Source: Brienomyrus brachyistius (Eukaryota; Chordata; Actinopteri; Osteoglossiformes; Mormyridae). From it: a stretch of 64,000 nt of DNA. The position numbers were made by a program, and so were the translations under genes. The stretch covers positions 3,555,952-3,619,951 of the forward strand of contig NC_064543.1 of assembly GCF_023856365.1 (NCBI RefSeq), written 5' to 3'. How positions within the stretch are numbered: position 1 is the first letter of the stretch; every line of letters begins with the position of its first letter. The notes beneath the pieces are model-generated. The model ran no database searches, was not told the origin of the DNA, and saw only the letters and a list, made by a program, of their open reading frames with translations. Shown piece after piece: positions 52,602 to 64,000 of the stretch.

Positions 52602-53080
52602 CCGAAAATACCTGTCAGGTCGCTGTGTTTAAAAAAAAAAAAAAAAAAAACTTTTTGCAAAATGTATGCAATTTTATCTCTGAATATTGAGGATGATTTT
52701 AGTGGAAATGTGTATTATTTCGGCTTATTGAAAATTAACAAAAATTCTAATATCATCTATGTCTGATAAATCTCATCATTGTCATGATTTTATATCTACA
52801 AGTGCAAATTTCTCCATAGGACACCATGTTTTCTTCCTTTTAAGAAAGAAATGGAACATTATATATTTTCACTTGGGCCCTCTCTAAATAGAAAACGTTA
52901 GACGTTTATTTTAAATGTTTCTTTAGAACTGCATTTTATACCCCATAGCATGTGTGTTGTTTGCTATAAATATATTGTACTGTTTATTAAATAAAGCTTG
53001 AAAAAGAAAATGAGTCTGTTAAAAGACCTATTAATGTTTCATATTGACGACTTGAAACCACCTTGCGTGGTCATTTGTAA
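52602..53080. other. 3' flank of the THAP gene
   Basis: A poly(A) run of about 20 at 52630 and then AT-rich sequence. No remnant of a DDE domain on either strand. Confidence 0.5.
52990..52995 (+). promoter_or_regulatory. Candidate poly(A) signal for the THAP gene
   Basis: AATAAA about 390 bp after the stop and about 250 bp before the NADSYN1 start codon, so it could end the THAP transcript. Confidence 0.4.
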
Positions 53081-53086
53081 AAATGA

Positions 53087-53147
53087 ACGCATGCGTGGAA
53101 GGGATCGGGCAGTGTCGTAAGAGGTGTGATTCTGCGCATGCTTCCGG
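53087..53147 (+). promoter_or_regulatory. NADSYN1: NADSYN1 proximal promoter with NRF1- and ETS-like sites
   Basis: ACGCATGCGT (53087) and TGCGCATGC (53133) match the NRF1 palindrome, and CTTCCGG (53141) matches an ETS site, in a CpG-richer, TATA-less stretch 100-160 bp before the ATG. Typical of housekeeping metabolic genes; inferred from motifs only. Confidence 0.5.
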
Positions 53148-53244
53148 GGGTGGATCGGGCACCGACGCCACAGCCGCTCAAGTCGTCCTGCTTGAGGTTG
53201 CAGACTCCGCGCGTAGCAGTTAATTCTGTTGTTAAATTAGCGTC

Positions 53245-56200
53245 ATGGGACGTAAAGTTACATTAGCCACATGCACGCTGAACCAGTGGGCTTTAGATTT
53301 CGACGGAAATTTCAAGCGGATATTGGAAAGTAAGTCATAAATTGTTCACGTTGGAGTTAGTTAAATTGAATTTAAAGTTATTTCCATTTACATTATTTTT
53401 CATAATTTAAGCTCAGCAGCAGCGGAAAAGTTCGTAATGGAAGAAGAGTGAGCTACCGTTTTAGCTAATTTCTGTGCGAGAAGTAAATTTTGTCCTGGAC
53501 ATTGCCTGTTTTATTTGATTGATTAATTAATTGATTGAGTGATTGGTTGATTTCTTTTCTCTTCAGGTATTGCGATAGCAAAGTCCAAAGGAGCTAAGTA
53601 TAGATTGGGACCCGAACTGGAAGTGTGGTAAGTATTAGCAGTATACTATTATTTTGGGTGGATATGGCAAGAAGAAATAGTGTATGGATTGTTGTCGCAG
53701 GTGGAGTTTATGACTAGTTCACTTCCTGCATGTTATTACGAAATGCATGTGAAATAGCCGTCAACACTGTTGTGGCTAGCAATGTGACCTCACATCTCCA
53801 AGGTTGGGGGTTTGAATCCCATCTGGCGTTGTATGTGTGGAGTTTGCATGCTCTCTCCGTGTCGTGTGGGCTTCCTGTAGGTACTCTGCTTAGCCCCTGC
53901 AGTGCAAAGACTCCGTGCCTTTCTGTGACTATGCCCAGGATAGGTGGTTAGAAGGTGCATGTATCTATAAATAAAGCTGTTTGTGTTGTAGTTTCTGTTT
54001 AACACAGTACAGTCACACTGATAACCAGCTTAAAAGGTCACAGTTTAAAAAATCCCAAGTAATCCAACAGGAATTTATTCCTCATGCTTTCTTTAAAAAT
54101 GGATTTAAGAGATTTTTTTTTTTTTTGCAGTTTTTATATTCTGTCCATAAGATGTGATTGCCAGGTGACTGAAAAGCTCTAAATATGCCTTTTTGCAAAA
54201 ACTGGAGAGCAGCACATACGAGATGAGCCCAAGTTGTTTTGGAGAATGTATAGATTGTAATGATTTTCATTACACAATGCATAATCTGCATTTGTGTGAC
54301 TGTCACCATGATTGATTTCACATCTTCTTCCTCAGTGGCTATGGCTGTGCAGATCATTTTTATGAGTCGGACATACTGCTGCACTCCTTCCAGGTGTTAA
54401 AGGAGTTACTGGAGTCACCTGTCACTCAGAACATCATCTGTGACGTGGGAATGTAAGTGATCTTGTGAAATTTTTTATCTTTTAATTTCCACAAACTTGT
54501 GACGGCAGATATCTTGACTAAGCTTTGTGTCGTTCTCTTAATTCAGGCCTGTCATGCATCGCAATGTTCGCTACAACTGCCGGGTCATTTTCCTGAACAA
54601 GTAAGCTTCTGAGTCATTAATATCACAATAACCTTCTTAAAATGGTGTATTAATAAGAAATCACCACGTTGATTATCTGAAATGTACGTTCAGCCACTGT
54701 CTACTGAATGTGTCACTAGAAATTGCTAATATTAACTATGGCTATATCTGTAATGCATTGATTGTTAGTACTCTCTTTTTCTTTTTACTGTTTGAGTAAT
54801 TATACTGTAACATTTCTTTCAGGAAAATTTTGCTGATTCGTCCCAAATTGTCACTAGCCAATTACGGAAACAACAGGGAATTTCGGTGGTTCTCACCATG
54901 GAATAAATCCCGGTGAGCAAAGCCTGATTCCTGGGGGAAAAATTCAAAATAAATTAAAGATATGGTTTCACTATTCCACATCATGATATATATGACCTAT
55001 CCACACGTAATACTGCGATATCTATGAAACAAAGAGATGAAATTACCCAAAGTAAGCCAAATAGAACTACCAATGGAGTCTGTCATGCACATTGCGATGA
55101 TGATGCTGAAACGCGTATTTATTTTTCAGCCCTGATTTAACAGTACAAACAGGGTAGCGCCATGTCGCACACATCCGAGGTTGGGGATTCAAACCCTCTC
55201 TCTTCTCTCTGTATGGAATTGTCACAGTCTTTCTCTGTTCTGCGGGTTTAGTGCTCCACCACTAAATGTGTGTCTGGCTAAATACTTTAACAAAAAAAAA
55301 ATGGATAAAATCTTTTAATGCCAGTTTACTCTGTAGGTGTGTGGAGGAATATTTTCTGCCGAGAATGATACAAGACGTGACTGGACAGGTAAGTAAATGC
55401 TACTGCAACCGGTGACATCAGAATTATAGAATTTCTGTGCCAGAATCCTTTGTCTTTTTAGTTGCCTCTACTCTTTACTTCTGAGAATTTCATTTTTGTC
55501 TTTAAAGGAAACTGTGCCATTTGGTGATGGAGTCCTGTCTACTAAAGACACATGCATTGGCAGTGAGATTTGTGCAGAGTTGTGGAACCCTAGAAGGTAA
55601 AGTTTATGTGATGAGATTTTTTTTCACCCACTTTTATTGTGTTAAGTACATTGTGACATTAGACTTCAGAGACAATTAGGCCAAGAACTTCCTGCATTGA
55701 GAATAATTGTCTGATCCGTTCATGGTCTGTGGCAATTGTGAAAAGTCACAATGTGGAATTCCATGAAATAACTAGACAGATGATATAAGGAAAGCCTTTT
55801 GCTTGTGTAGGAATAGTGCATGAATACCATTGTTGAAACATTGCCAGAGGTAAAACAAGGAAAGTATTACAGATTCTACTGTCAGCTTCAACAACAGAAA
55901 GAAGATGGAAACTGGCAGTTTTTGTATTTATTTTTCCAAAAGTTTTATATTTATTATCTACGGTTAAAAATTACTTTTGACAGAAGAGAAATGAAATGTA
56001 ATGCTAAGCTAAAATAAATATCTGATGATAATACAATTCTGTTTTGAAATCAGTCCTCACGTTGACATGGGTTTGGACGGCGTGGAGATATTCACCAATT
56101 CCTCTGCTAGTTACCATGAACTGCGCAAGGCCAACCAGAGAGTCAACCTGATCAAATCAGCTACCAGCAAGGTGAGTCACTACTATCTGTACCAAAGCAT

Positions 56201-59200
56201 AAGCACCTATAAGATCTCTCTGAAGTATATATGTAAATTTAACGATATGAAATATCAACCAAATGCTTTTGTTGAGCTGCATTGTAATATGTGACATCTA
56301 ATCTCTGCAGTGTGGTGGTATCTACCTGTTCGCCAATCAAAGAGGTTGCGATGGGGACCGTTTGTATTACGATGGTTGTGCCATGATTGCAGTCAACGGG
56401 GACATCGTTGCACGTGGTTTGCAGTTCTCTCTGGAGGATGTGGTAAGTAGTATTCAAAAGTATACGCTTATGTCGACTTGCATTTGGTCAAGGGGTTCAG
56501 CCTCTGACGCTTGGTTCAGATATATGAGGGTGTTCAGGTGTCACCATGAATGTTATATGTGCAGTGTTTAAATGAATGAGTGAAACTGAGCAGTAGGTGA
56601 GCTGATGATCGCTGTCTCATAGGAAGTCATCACAGCAACTCTTGACCTTGAAGACGTCCGCAGCTACCGGGGGGAACGGTGCCAACCACACGTGGTAACT
56701 GCCCAGGGCGTATTGCATTCTTATGCATTAACACTTGGATAAATATTTTGTCTGATGTAAAAAGTCATAAAATGTTATTTCTCTCAGCATTTAATAGGTC
56801 ATTTATTTCCCATAAATAACCTGTATAGCCAGGTATCAGGCTAAAATAAAATGTGTTATGTCATTAAGGTGATTTACATCTCTCTTGCAGGAATTTCAGT
56901 ATCAGCCCTGTCACAGAGTTAAGGTGGACTTCTCCTTGTCTGACTTCCAAGATGCCTACTTCCCTTCCTATGAGCCGCTTGAGTGGCAGTTTCACTCTGT
57001 TGAAGAGGAGATCAGGTAAGGTGCTGTATGCTGAAACGTATAGTCCCACGGTTACTGTATTGAAATGCAGGAGTCTGTTTGGATGGTGTTTTAGAAGAAA
57101 ATGATCAATCTCAGTTTGTTACCCCTCAAGAATCATTTGTGGAGATTATGGGAAAAAAAAATATGAAGTTTCCCTTTACAAATGTCATCAAGATTGTCAC
57201 ACTGGTAATTTGACGATTTATTAACTTGTAAGGGTGACAAATTATTTAAGCATTAATCTGAATAAATGTTTTACTTGTCTAGCCTTGGTCCTGCTTGCTG
57301 GTTGTGGGACTACCTTAGAAGAAGTGGTCAGGTAGGTGTTTTATCTTCCATCCATCTTCCAAACCGCTTATCCTACTGGGTCGCGAGGGGTCCGGAGCCT
57401 ATCCCGGAAGCAATGGGCACGAGGCAGGGAACAACCCCGGATCGGGGGTCAGCCCATTGCAGGGCATACTCACACACCATTCACTCACACAGGCACACCT
57501 ACAGGCAATTTAGCAAGTCCAATTAGCCTCAGCATGTTTTTGGACTGTGGGGGGGACACCGGAGTACCCGGAGGAAACCTCACGACGACATGGGAAGAAC
57601 ATGCAAACTCCACACACATGTGACCCAGGCAGAGACTCGAACCCGGGTCCCAGAGGTGTGAGGCAACAGTGCTAACCACTGCACCACCATACCGCCCCTG
57701 TGTTTTATCTTGTGCCTTTGAATGTCAGATGATATGTCAGATGATGCTGTTTTAGTCTGGCCTGATTTTGAATGGGAACATTTTAATAGCTTTCTGGATT
57801 AGCTTGAGCTTAATGACTCTGTTACAGGCTGGTTTCCTGCTGCCCCTTAGCGGGGGTGTGGACAGTTCTTCTGTTGCCTGTATCGTCTACTCTATGTGTC
57901 ATCAGATCTGCCAGGCTGTGAGTAATGGAAGTGAGTATCTGAAGAAGCTGTTAATGGATAAACAGTGCAAATGGTAACTGGAAATTTTAATGGACTGCCA
58001 TGATGGAAAATACTCCTTTTTTCTCTTGAATGAAAACTGTTTCCAATAAAATGTATAAAAAGCACAGAAAATTTATAGCTGATGGTGATAAATAATGATG
58101 GATTATCTCTAAATGATGACTATCATGCTCTTCCTTATAAGTAAAATGACCTGCTTGCTGATACAAGAGCTCTTTTTACTTATTTTAGTATAAAATATAT
58201 ACAGTAAAACTTCTGATTGCGAGCATAATTACTTCAGGAAACATGCTCGTAATCCAAAGGACTCGTATATCAAAGCGAATTTTCCCATTAGAAATAATGG
58301 AAAATCGGGTGATTCGTTCCACAACCCAAAAAAAATCATATAAAATGATTAATACAAAGTATAAAGTAAAAATACATAAAACAAATTAACCTGCACTTTA
58401 CCTAGAATAATGGATGGTGAGCGGGAGGAGAAGAGGGTTATTTTGTAGGATGACTTTCACCATAACGGAATCACTGCTATATGTTGGCTCCATAAAACAA
58501 AGAGATGAAAAATGTATGCCAAAAATATTTCAATAGGCTACTAGAAACTTAGAAAACACACCGTTCCACTTCATCCAAACTTCCATCTTTTTTAAGCATT
58601 TTTCAGGCAATTGCAGTTCAATTCCAGGAGAGTATACACAACTGGCGATTGCTTAAAATGCCCTGCAGCTTTTCTCTCACTGGCAACAGTGTCACTTACA
58701 CAAGGGGCTGCTGTCGCAACAAAGTGTATCTCTAGCTTGGGCTGTTTTGCACACCCATTGTTGCTTGGTGACTCCCAAATCATCCACTGCTTTTTTTCCA
58801 CATTACTTGCATTGTCTCACACAATTTTGTGCACTTTTAGTGGGATTTTCCAGTAAACGCTACTCCTACCTCTCAGAACTTATTTTATTTTTTTTTTACA
58901 AAGATTGCAAATCGCTTTGCTACTAGTTGTTAAAAGCGTAAAATACTTCCAGATCATCACCTTATCTGATGTTCTTGCACTCCTCGTACTGCAAAGGATA
59001 TGCGCATGACGTCACAGCAGGCGGATGTCACTGCGCTCACACCCGCTAAGTGGCAGATTCTTGAATGCTGCAAAAAACACATCTTATTATTTTTCTCACA
59101 AATGCTTCATTCAGGCATCCAGGTGCTGCAGGATGTGCGACAGGTCCTGGGTGACCTCGCCTACACTCCTGAAGATCCCCGAGAGCTGTGTGGCCGCATG

Positions 59201-62200
59201 CTGACTACTTGCTACATGTCCAGTGAGAACTCCAGTGAAGACACTTACAAGCGTGCCAAGGAGCTGGCGGCCCAGACTGGCAGGTGAGCCTCCCGCAGTT
59301 TGACCTGTGACTAAGCGTTTTGGGCCAAAAACAGGAGGAAACTTAGAGGCTGTTCATTATAGTCAGTTGCTGATTATATGCCGGAGTAAATGGGTTTTTA
59401 AAACGTCCTTCTTTTGAATCACAACACTGGCGTTCAATCATTTGTAACTGTCACTTATGCAGGGCTACAATTATATCTGACTTTACTCAAAACCTTGCAT
59501 CATTTCTGCAGTATATCTGTCCCTTGGTGTAGAAACATTGCAGTAGTTTTCTTTAGCGTTCTGTTTATATGTTCACCTCTTCTGCAAGTTTTTTGGCTTT
59601 TTATCGATGTTATATAAAATTGGTACAGTGAGGCTGCATGTGGGGTCTTGTTCGTTTTTCCATTTTCAAAGTATGATTGTTCATATAAATATATTTTTTT
59701 AGTGAATGTGGCAGTGTTGGCCTGACGGTTAGGGATGCAGAATTGTAATTGAAAGATTTCCGGTTGGAATCCCCGACCAGCAAAGTATCACTGAGGTCCC
59801 CTGAGCAAGGTACCACCCCCAAGCACTGCTCCCTGGGTGCTGACTTCGCTCCCCCCAGCTATATCAGGATGTGACATAGGGGTTAAATGTGGAGGCCACA
59901 TTTTGTTGTTGTGCTATGGTGTGTCAACAATGACAGGTAATCACTTTCCCTTCATTTTCTGATTTAGCTCCCACATCAACTTGAACATCGACTTGGCAGT
60001 GAAGGCCATTCTGGGCATCTTCACTGTAGTGACGGGGAAGTTTCCACAATTCCGAGTAAACGGGGGGAGTATCAGGGAGAATTTGGCCCTACAAAATCTA
60101 CAGGTGATGCACACGCATCTTTCTGTCACAGCCTGCCGCAGTCTCTTATTTTGCAAACACCCTGTACCCTGTTACGGAATAGCTGGAAAAACATACATGG
60201 ATCAAAAGTAGGCTTTAAGAATGTATGAAGTGCTGTTGTGTCCAACCGAGACCTCAAATGCCCCGTATGGCAGACAATTCACTGATGTGTTGGGGAATGT
60301 GTAATGTACACAAGGATTAAAGATTAAGACCAGCTAGAAGAGGCTTTTAGGAACAAATTGCATTATAAGTTTTATGGAACATAATTGCATTATGACTTTA
60401 CTTAATTTCAGAATCCAAAAGATGATATCCACTGATGCGCGTCTTCCCTGTTGGGACGAGTGTCCACTAAGACAGCGTTTCCCAACCTGGTCTTCGGGCA
60501 CCCCCAGACAGTCCATGACTTTTGCTCCCTAGGTTGTGGACTGTCTGGCAGGGAGCTGGAAAGGAGCAAAAACGTGGACTGTCTGGAAGTCCCCAAGGAC
60601 CGGGTTGGGGAAACACCAAGACTACTAGAGAAGCATCTGCAATGTTTTGCCTCATTAGCAGTCTTTTAACGTTATGTTACTTTCCTTTAGTCTCTATTCT
60701 CTTTTTGCTATACTTATGATTAATACCAATTGTTAGGACTAATGGCGATCATTCTAAGTAACGGCAGGTTGTTCTCTTCCTCAGGCCCGCACCAGGATGA
60801 TTCTGGCCTACCTCTTTGCTCAGCTGAGTTTGTGGGCCAAGGGAAAACCGGGTGGATTGTTGGTTCTAGGCTCAGCAAATGTAGATGAGAGGTGAGAAGT
60901 GCCACTATTGGGAACAGATAAATAAAGCTTAGAGCTTCTGTTCTAAGCGTTACACTGTTGCTTTACACACTTTTACATAGTCAGTGTAATAAACATACAA
61001 TTGAAGTATTCAGTTAGATACTTTTGAAATGTTTTTTTTTTTTTTTTTTTTTTTGGTAAAGCCCAATATTTGCTGGTACTCTTGATCTGCAAAAAACAAT
61101 GGAGAAAAATCTCACCTTTTTCTCTGTTTGCTTAGTGTAACATTTGCATTCTTTGCGTATTTTATATTGTATCAAAATGTCTCATTCAAATATTTAGCCT
61201 CCTAATATGAATTTTCACCATTTAGTTATTAATGTGGTTCCTTACATATTAATTTAAATTAAATCTTTTTTTTTTTCTCCATTGCGATCCCCAGCCTGAC
61301 AGGATACTACACAAAGTATGACTGCTCCAGTGCCGATATCAATCCTATCGGTGGCATCAGTAAAACGGATCTCAAGCGCTTCTTGCAGTATTGTGTTGAC
61401 AGTTTCAAAATCACAGCGCTATGCAGGTGAGGATTGTTTTTCTTCTCATAGTACACCACTACATCTTAATCTGCACCTCGCTCATTCCTTTAAGTACGAT
61501 ACCCACAACCTAAGTGTGTCTCAGGCTGTATCCCCTTTGTGTTTGTGCACCACATACTCGCCTCTAGGGCGGACTTTTTATGCTTGTCAGGCACTTGCGT
61601 TACTGACTTCTGTGTTGGGCTTCACAGCATCATGGCTGCCCCTCCCACCGCAGAACTAGAACCATTGCGTGATGGCCACATCTCCCAGACCGATGAAGTA
61701 ATGACTCTCCCATTGGAGGGATATTGTCTTCATATGCCTTCAGATACGGATCAAATAACCTTGGATGATATAGTACATCAAAATACACATACCTGAACTC
61801 CAGCTCTAACATTGTGTTCATGATGGAGCCGTAGAAATTATACACTTGAAATGTATTTGATAATAAAATTAAATAAATGATGGTATGTGTGTTAACTGCC
61901 TTCCCCAAAGGCTCCTATTTGTGTTAACGCATTAGCTTGAGAGTAGATTTTAGGGCAAATGCTGTGTTATGTTGTGCGGTGATCTAAGCTGTAGTGAAAT
62001 TCACCCTCCTTTCCAGTCTGATATGGGCATGACCTATGCAGAGCTGTCTGTGATCGGCCGGCTGAGGAAGATTTCTAAGTGTGGTCCATATAGCATGTTC
62101 TGCAAGCTGATTGACATGTGGAAGGAAAACTACTCCCTGTCACAGGTCGGTCTGCTCAAGCCGTCCAGCCCAGCACAGCATTGTGTGATAGTCCAACTTA

Positions 62201-63133
62201 ATCGTGACTATCTTTAACTATTAGCTTTCATGGTTTTTATTTCTTTTTTATTAATATCGGGTTGGCTTTGCTTCTGTTTACACCACTGAGGTGGATTTAG
62301 CAATGAAGCCAATCATGAATTATAAGTTGACAGAATGACACTTCATTTCCACAATTTGTCAGATGGTGTTTAGTTTTTGAATGTCTCCCTTTAAACTACA
62401 TATGACTGTTTAGATAACAAAGGAGTAACTATAGATTTCTCAGTAGAACCAATATAACTGCAGTTATACAAATGTGTGTGTGTGTGTGTGTGTGTATAAA
62501 TATACACAGACCATCCAACAATTATGTAAATCTGTGAAATGTCGGTTTCCTCCCACTGAAGAGTTAAGTGGTTGTGTAAATTATTGTCGCCTGTATTTGT
62601 TTGAGAGACTAACTCAAATTAGACTATGTGATTTGCTGCAGATTGCAACAAAAGTGAAGAACTTCTTCAGGATGTACTCCGCTAATAGACACAAGATGAC
62701 AACACTGACCCCAGGATACCACGCTGAGAACTACAGTCCCGATGACAACCGCTTCGACCTCAGACCTTTCCTCTACAATACACTTTGGCCTAGACAATTT
62801 AGATGCATTGATGATAAGGTAGCTATACGACAACTGGTCAGGAACAGCTCAAACAGTGTGACGGATTTTGTCAAATGTCACGGCTGTAAAAGCTTTTATA
62901 AGCATAATAAAATTTAAAGATCCAGAGCACCGTTTGACATACAGTATCCCTGGTTCTAGATAATGGAAACATTTAGAAAATGTTCTTGCTCTCCCAGTAA
63001 TACTATATTTGTTTTTGAGAGTTTCAGGTTCTAAACAGGTTTTAGGTTTAACGCAACAAAATGTTATGTAATCTAAAAAAAAATTCTTTTTCAACAGGTA
63101 TCTCAGATAGAGGCTACAAATAAGGAGCAATGA
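53245..63133 (+). CDS. NADSYN1: Glutamine-dependent NAD+ synthetase
   Basis: Exons: 53245-53329, 53567-53627, 54336-54452, 54547-54600, 54823-54912, 55337-55388, 55508-55596, 56054-56171, 56311-56442, 56623-56694, 56891-57015, 57283-57331, 57828-57930, 59115-59283, 59968-60103, 60785-60891, 61295-61426, 61628-61697, 62017-62145, 62642-62818, 63098-63133. Total 2103 nt, 700 aa (human 706), all in phase. The N-terminal nitrilase-type glutaminase has its Glu (LGPELE), Lys (ILLIRPK) and Cys (DTCIGSEIC). The C-terminal synthetase has the PP-loop SGGVDSS, then [26 protein letters not shown] and the ending [20 protein letters not shown]. It converts nicotinic acid adenine dinucleotide, ATP and glutamine to NAD+ in the cytosol. 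The last coding exon is short and diverged ([11 protein letters not shown]). Head-to-head with DHCR7 as in mammals. Confidence 0.97.
53750..53950 (+). repeat. Diverged SINE in NADSYN1 intron 2
   Basis: B box GGTTTGAATCCC and body GTGTGGAGTTTGCATGCTCT are recognisable. The 3' part is decayed. A further, weaker copy lies at about 55140-55265. Confidence 0.6.
57348..57699 (-). repeat. Full-length tRNA-derived SINE with 12-bp target duplication
   Basis: The complete 352-bp copy runs from the inverted tail CCATCCATCTTCCAAACC to the inverted head with B box GACTCGAACCC and A box CACTGCACCACCA. It is flanked by identical GTGTTTTATCTT at 57336-57347 and 57700-57711, proving LINE-mediated insertion into NADSYN1 intron 12, only 16 bp after the exon 12 donor. 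The left duplication starts 4 bp after that donor GT. It serves as the reference for other copies here. Confidence 0.95.
58198..59060. mobile_element. Non-autonomous element(s) in NADSYN1 intron 13, copy B
   Basis: The left end AAACTTCTGATTGCGAG and block AAAGTAAAAATACATAAAAC match 30815-31391. The right part holds ATGACGTCACAGCAGGCGGA, also seen just before the THAP gene (51203). The middle (58560-58860) is non-coding. The right boundary lies within about 60 bp of the exon 14 acceptor. Confidence 0.5.
59706..59935 (+). repeat. Second tRNA-headed SINE family
   Basis: Head GTGGCAGTGTTGGCCTGACGG with B box GGTTGGAATCCCCGAC, then CTGAGCAAGGTACC and CAAGCACTGCTCCCTGGGTG. Distinct from the GGATGG-tailed family. 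In NADSYN1 intron 14. Confidence 0.65.
60472..60618. mobile_element. Short palindromic MITE, copy 3
   Basis: CAGCGTTTCCCAACCTGGTC ... GGTTGGGGAAACAC with internal GGACTGTCTGG repeats. Same family as 6950-7068 and 7951-8091. In NADSYN1 intron 15. Confidence 0.75.
61030..61053. repeat. Poly(T) tract
   Basis: Some 24 consecutive T in NADSYN1 intron 16. Confidence 0.9.
62474..62494. repeat. (TG)n microsatellite
   Basis: About ten GT units in NADSYN1 intron 19. Confidence 0.9.
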
Positions 63134-64000
63134 CAAGGTCTTGACAAACAGCGGTAATCTGTAACTTCCCGAGAACTTTTTTAAATGATATTTTTTGGTG
63201 CTGTATTGCCCATACAAATTGAGTTCATCCTGCATTGTCACCTTTTATCTAGTCCTTTATCAATATTGTGGATAGAAGGAATGCTGGAGAATAAAGTACA
63301 AATAGGAAAAGGTATATTATCATACATTTCTCTGTTACCCCCCTGATTGGAGTATTGATATTTACATCCTGTGCACTTTCCTGCCCCATTGTGTCCTGTG
63401 TTAGAACAATGGGCAGTAAAGACACACTAATCCCAGACCATTTACTGTATCACCACGAATCGTTTATTGTGTTAGTGGTACTGATACTGAACACCTGCAA
63501 ATTAATAATTGGAATGCAAATACTCTGCATCACATATGAGGCCAAATTGATTTTAAGTCGGACACATTAGTAAACCAAATTTGTACGAATGACGTAAGTT
63601 GGCTTGACTTGAACAGTAATAAAATAAATACGATAGCTGAAATATGTCTCGTTTTTGGTCTTTATTCATGTATGTATACAACCCAAAGCAGTATATGCGC
63701 TGTGTATTGTTAACGTCATGGTCGTCTTCTGTGAAATACCTAGAGCAGGGGATAGAGCAGTGAGACTAAATCTGTCTCTTGTGTAACGTCATGTGAAATT
63801 CCTATAATTGTACAGAATGGCAGTCGTGGTTGCGAAATGAAGAGATTCCTGTGGGAGCATTCGCCATATTAATGTATCCGCAAACATGCGCGAAACTTAA
63901 GTCAACAGAACTACTTAAATGCATATTGCAAGTTCTTTCAAAATCTACTGTATTAATTTCAGGGCGGAGTGGCGATTTGCATACAATCTCCGGGATACAG
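63134..64000. other. NADSYN1 3' UTR and flank
   Basis: 3' UTR to about 63310, then AT-rich sequence with short chance ORFs only. No further gene start recognised before the window ends. Confidence 0.5.
63290..63295 (+). promoter_or_regulatory. NADSYN1: Poly(A) signal of NADSYN1
   Basis: AATAAA 157 bp after the stop codon, the first one downstream. Confidence 0.65.

Noticed and set aside
57266..57679. Overlapping 60-95 codon ORFs in NADSYN1 intron 12
   Set aside because: All lie within the SINE, and the same ORFs recur at other SINE copies (354-573, 11209-11481, 45107-45310).

Overview
The window is vertebrate nuclear DNA, almost certainly from a ray-finned fish. Genes are split into many short exons with GT..AG introns. 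The spaces between them are packed with fish-type repeats: tRNA-headed SINEs ending in GGATGGATGG, CR1/L2/RTE-like LINE relics, palindromic MITEs and Tc1-like elements. The proteins read as orthologues of human genes. I cannot name the species from sequence alone.

Layout, left to right. (1) 1.2-12.9 kb, minus strand: AGBL2, a cytosolic M14 carboxypeptidase that trims tubulin tails; its catalytic exons are clear and its C-terminal tail is tentative. (2) 13-18 kb: intergenic, with LINE and SINE relics. (3) 18.2-23.6 kb, minus: a 13-exon gene for a 717-residue type I membrane protein with a zona pellucida (ZP) domain. All splice phases agree and the total length divides by three. (4) 24-32 kb: repeat-rich, with a nearly intact reverse transcriptase carrying three nonsense codons and an L2 relic. 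(5) 32.1-38.9 kb, plus: PEX16 (11 exons, 341 aa). (6) 41.7-48.9 kb, minus: DHCR7 (7 coding exons, 478 aa). Its intron 1 holds a decayed retroviral pol fragment split by a terminal-inverted-repeat element. (7) 51.3-52.6 kb, plus: a two-exon THAP-domain gene of 281 codons, transposon-derived, with the nuclease domain missing. (8) 53.2-63.1 kb, plus: NADSYN1 (21 exons, 700 aa), head-to-head with DHCR7 as in mammals.

The genes do not form one pathway. DHCR7 acts in sterol synthesis at the ER, NADSYN1 in NAD synthesis, PEX16 in peroxisome membrane biogenesis and AGBL2 on microtubules. In human, AGBL2 and PEX16 lie on 11p11 and DHCR7/NADSYN1 on 11q13, so their neighbourhood here is a synteny block. 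The most unusual items are the ZP-domain gene, whose exon 6 splice-donor junction has been amplified into a 50-bp minisatellite, and the THAP gene lying between DHCR7 and NADSYN1.
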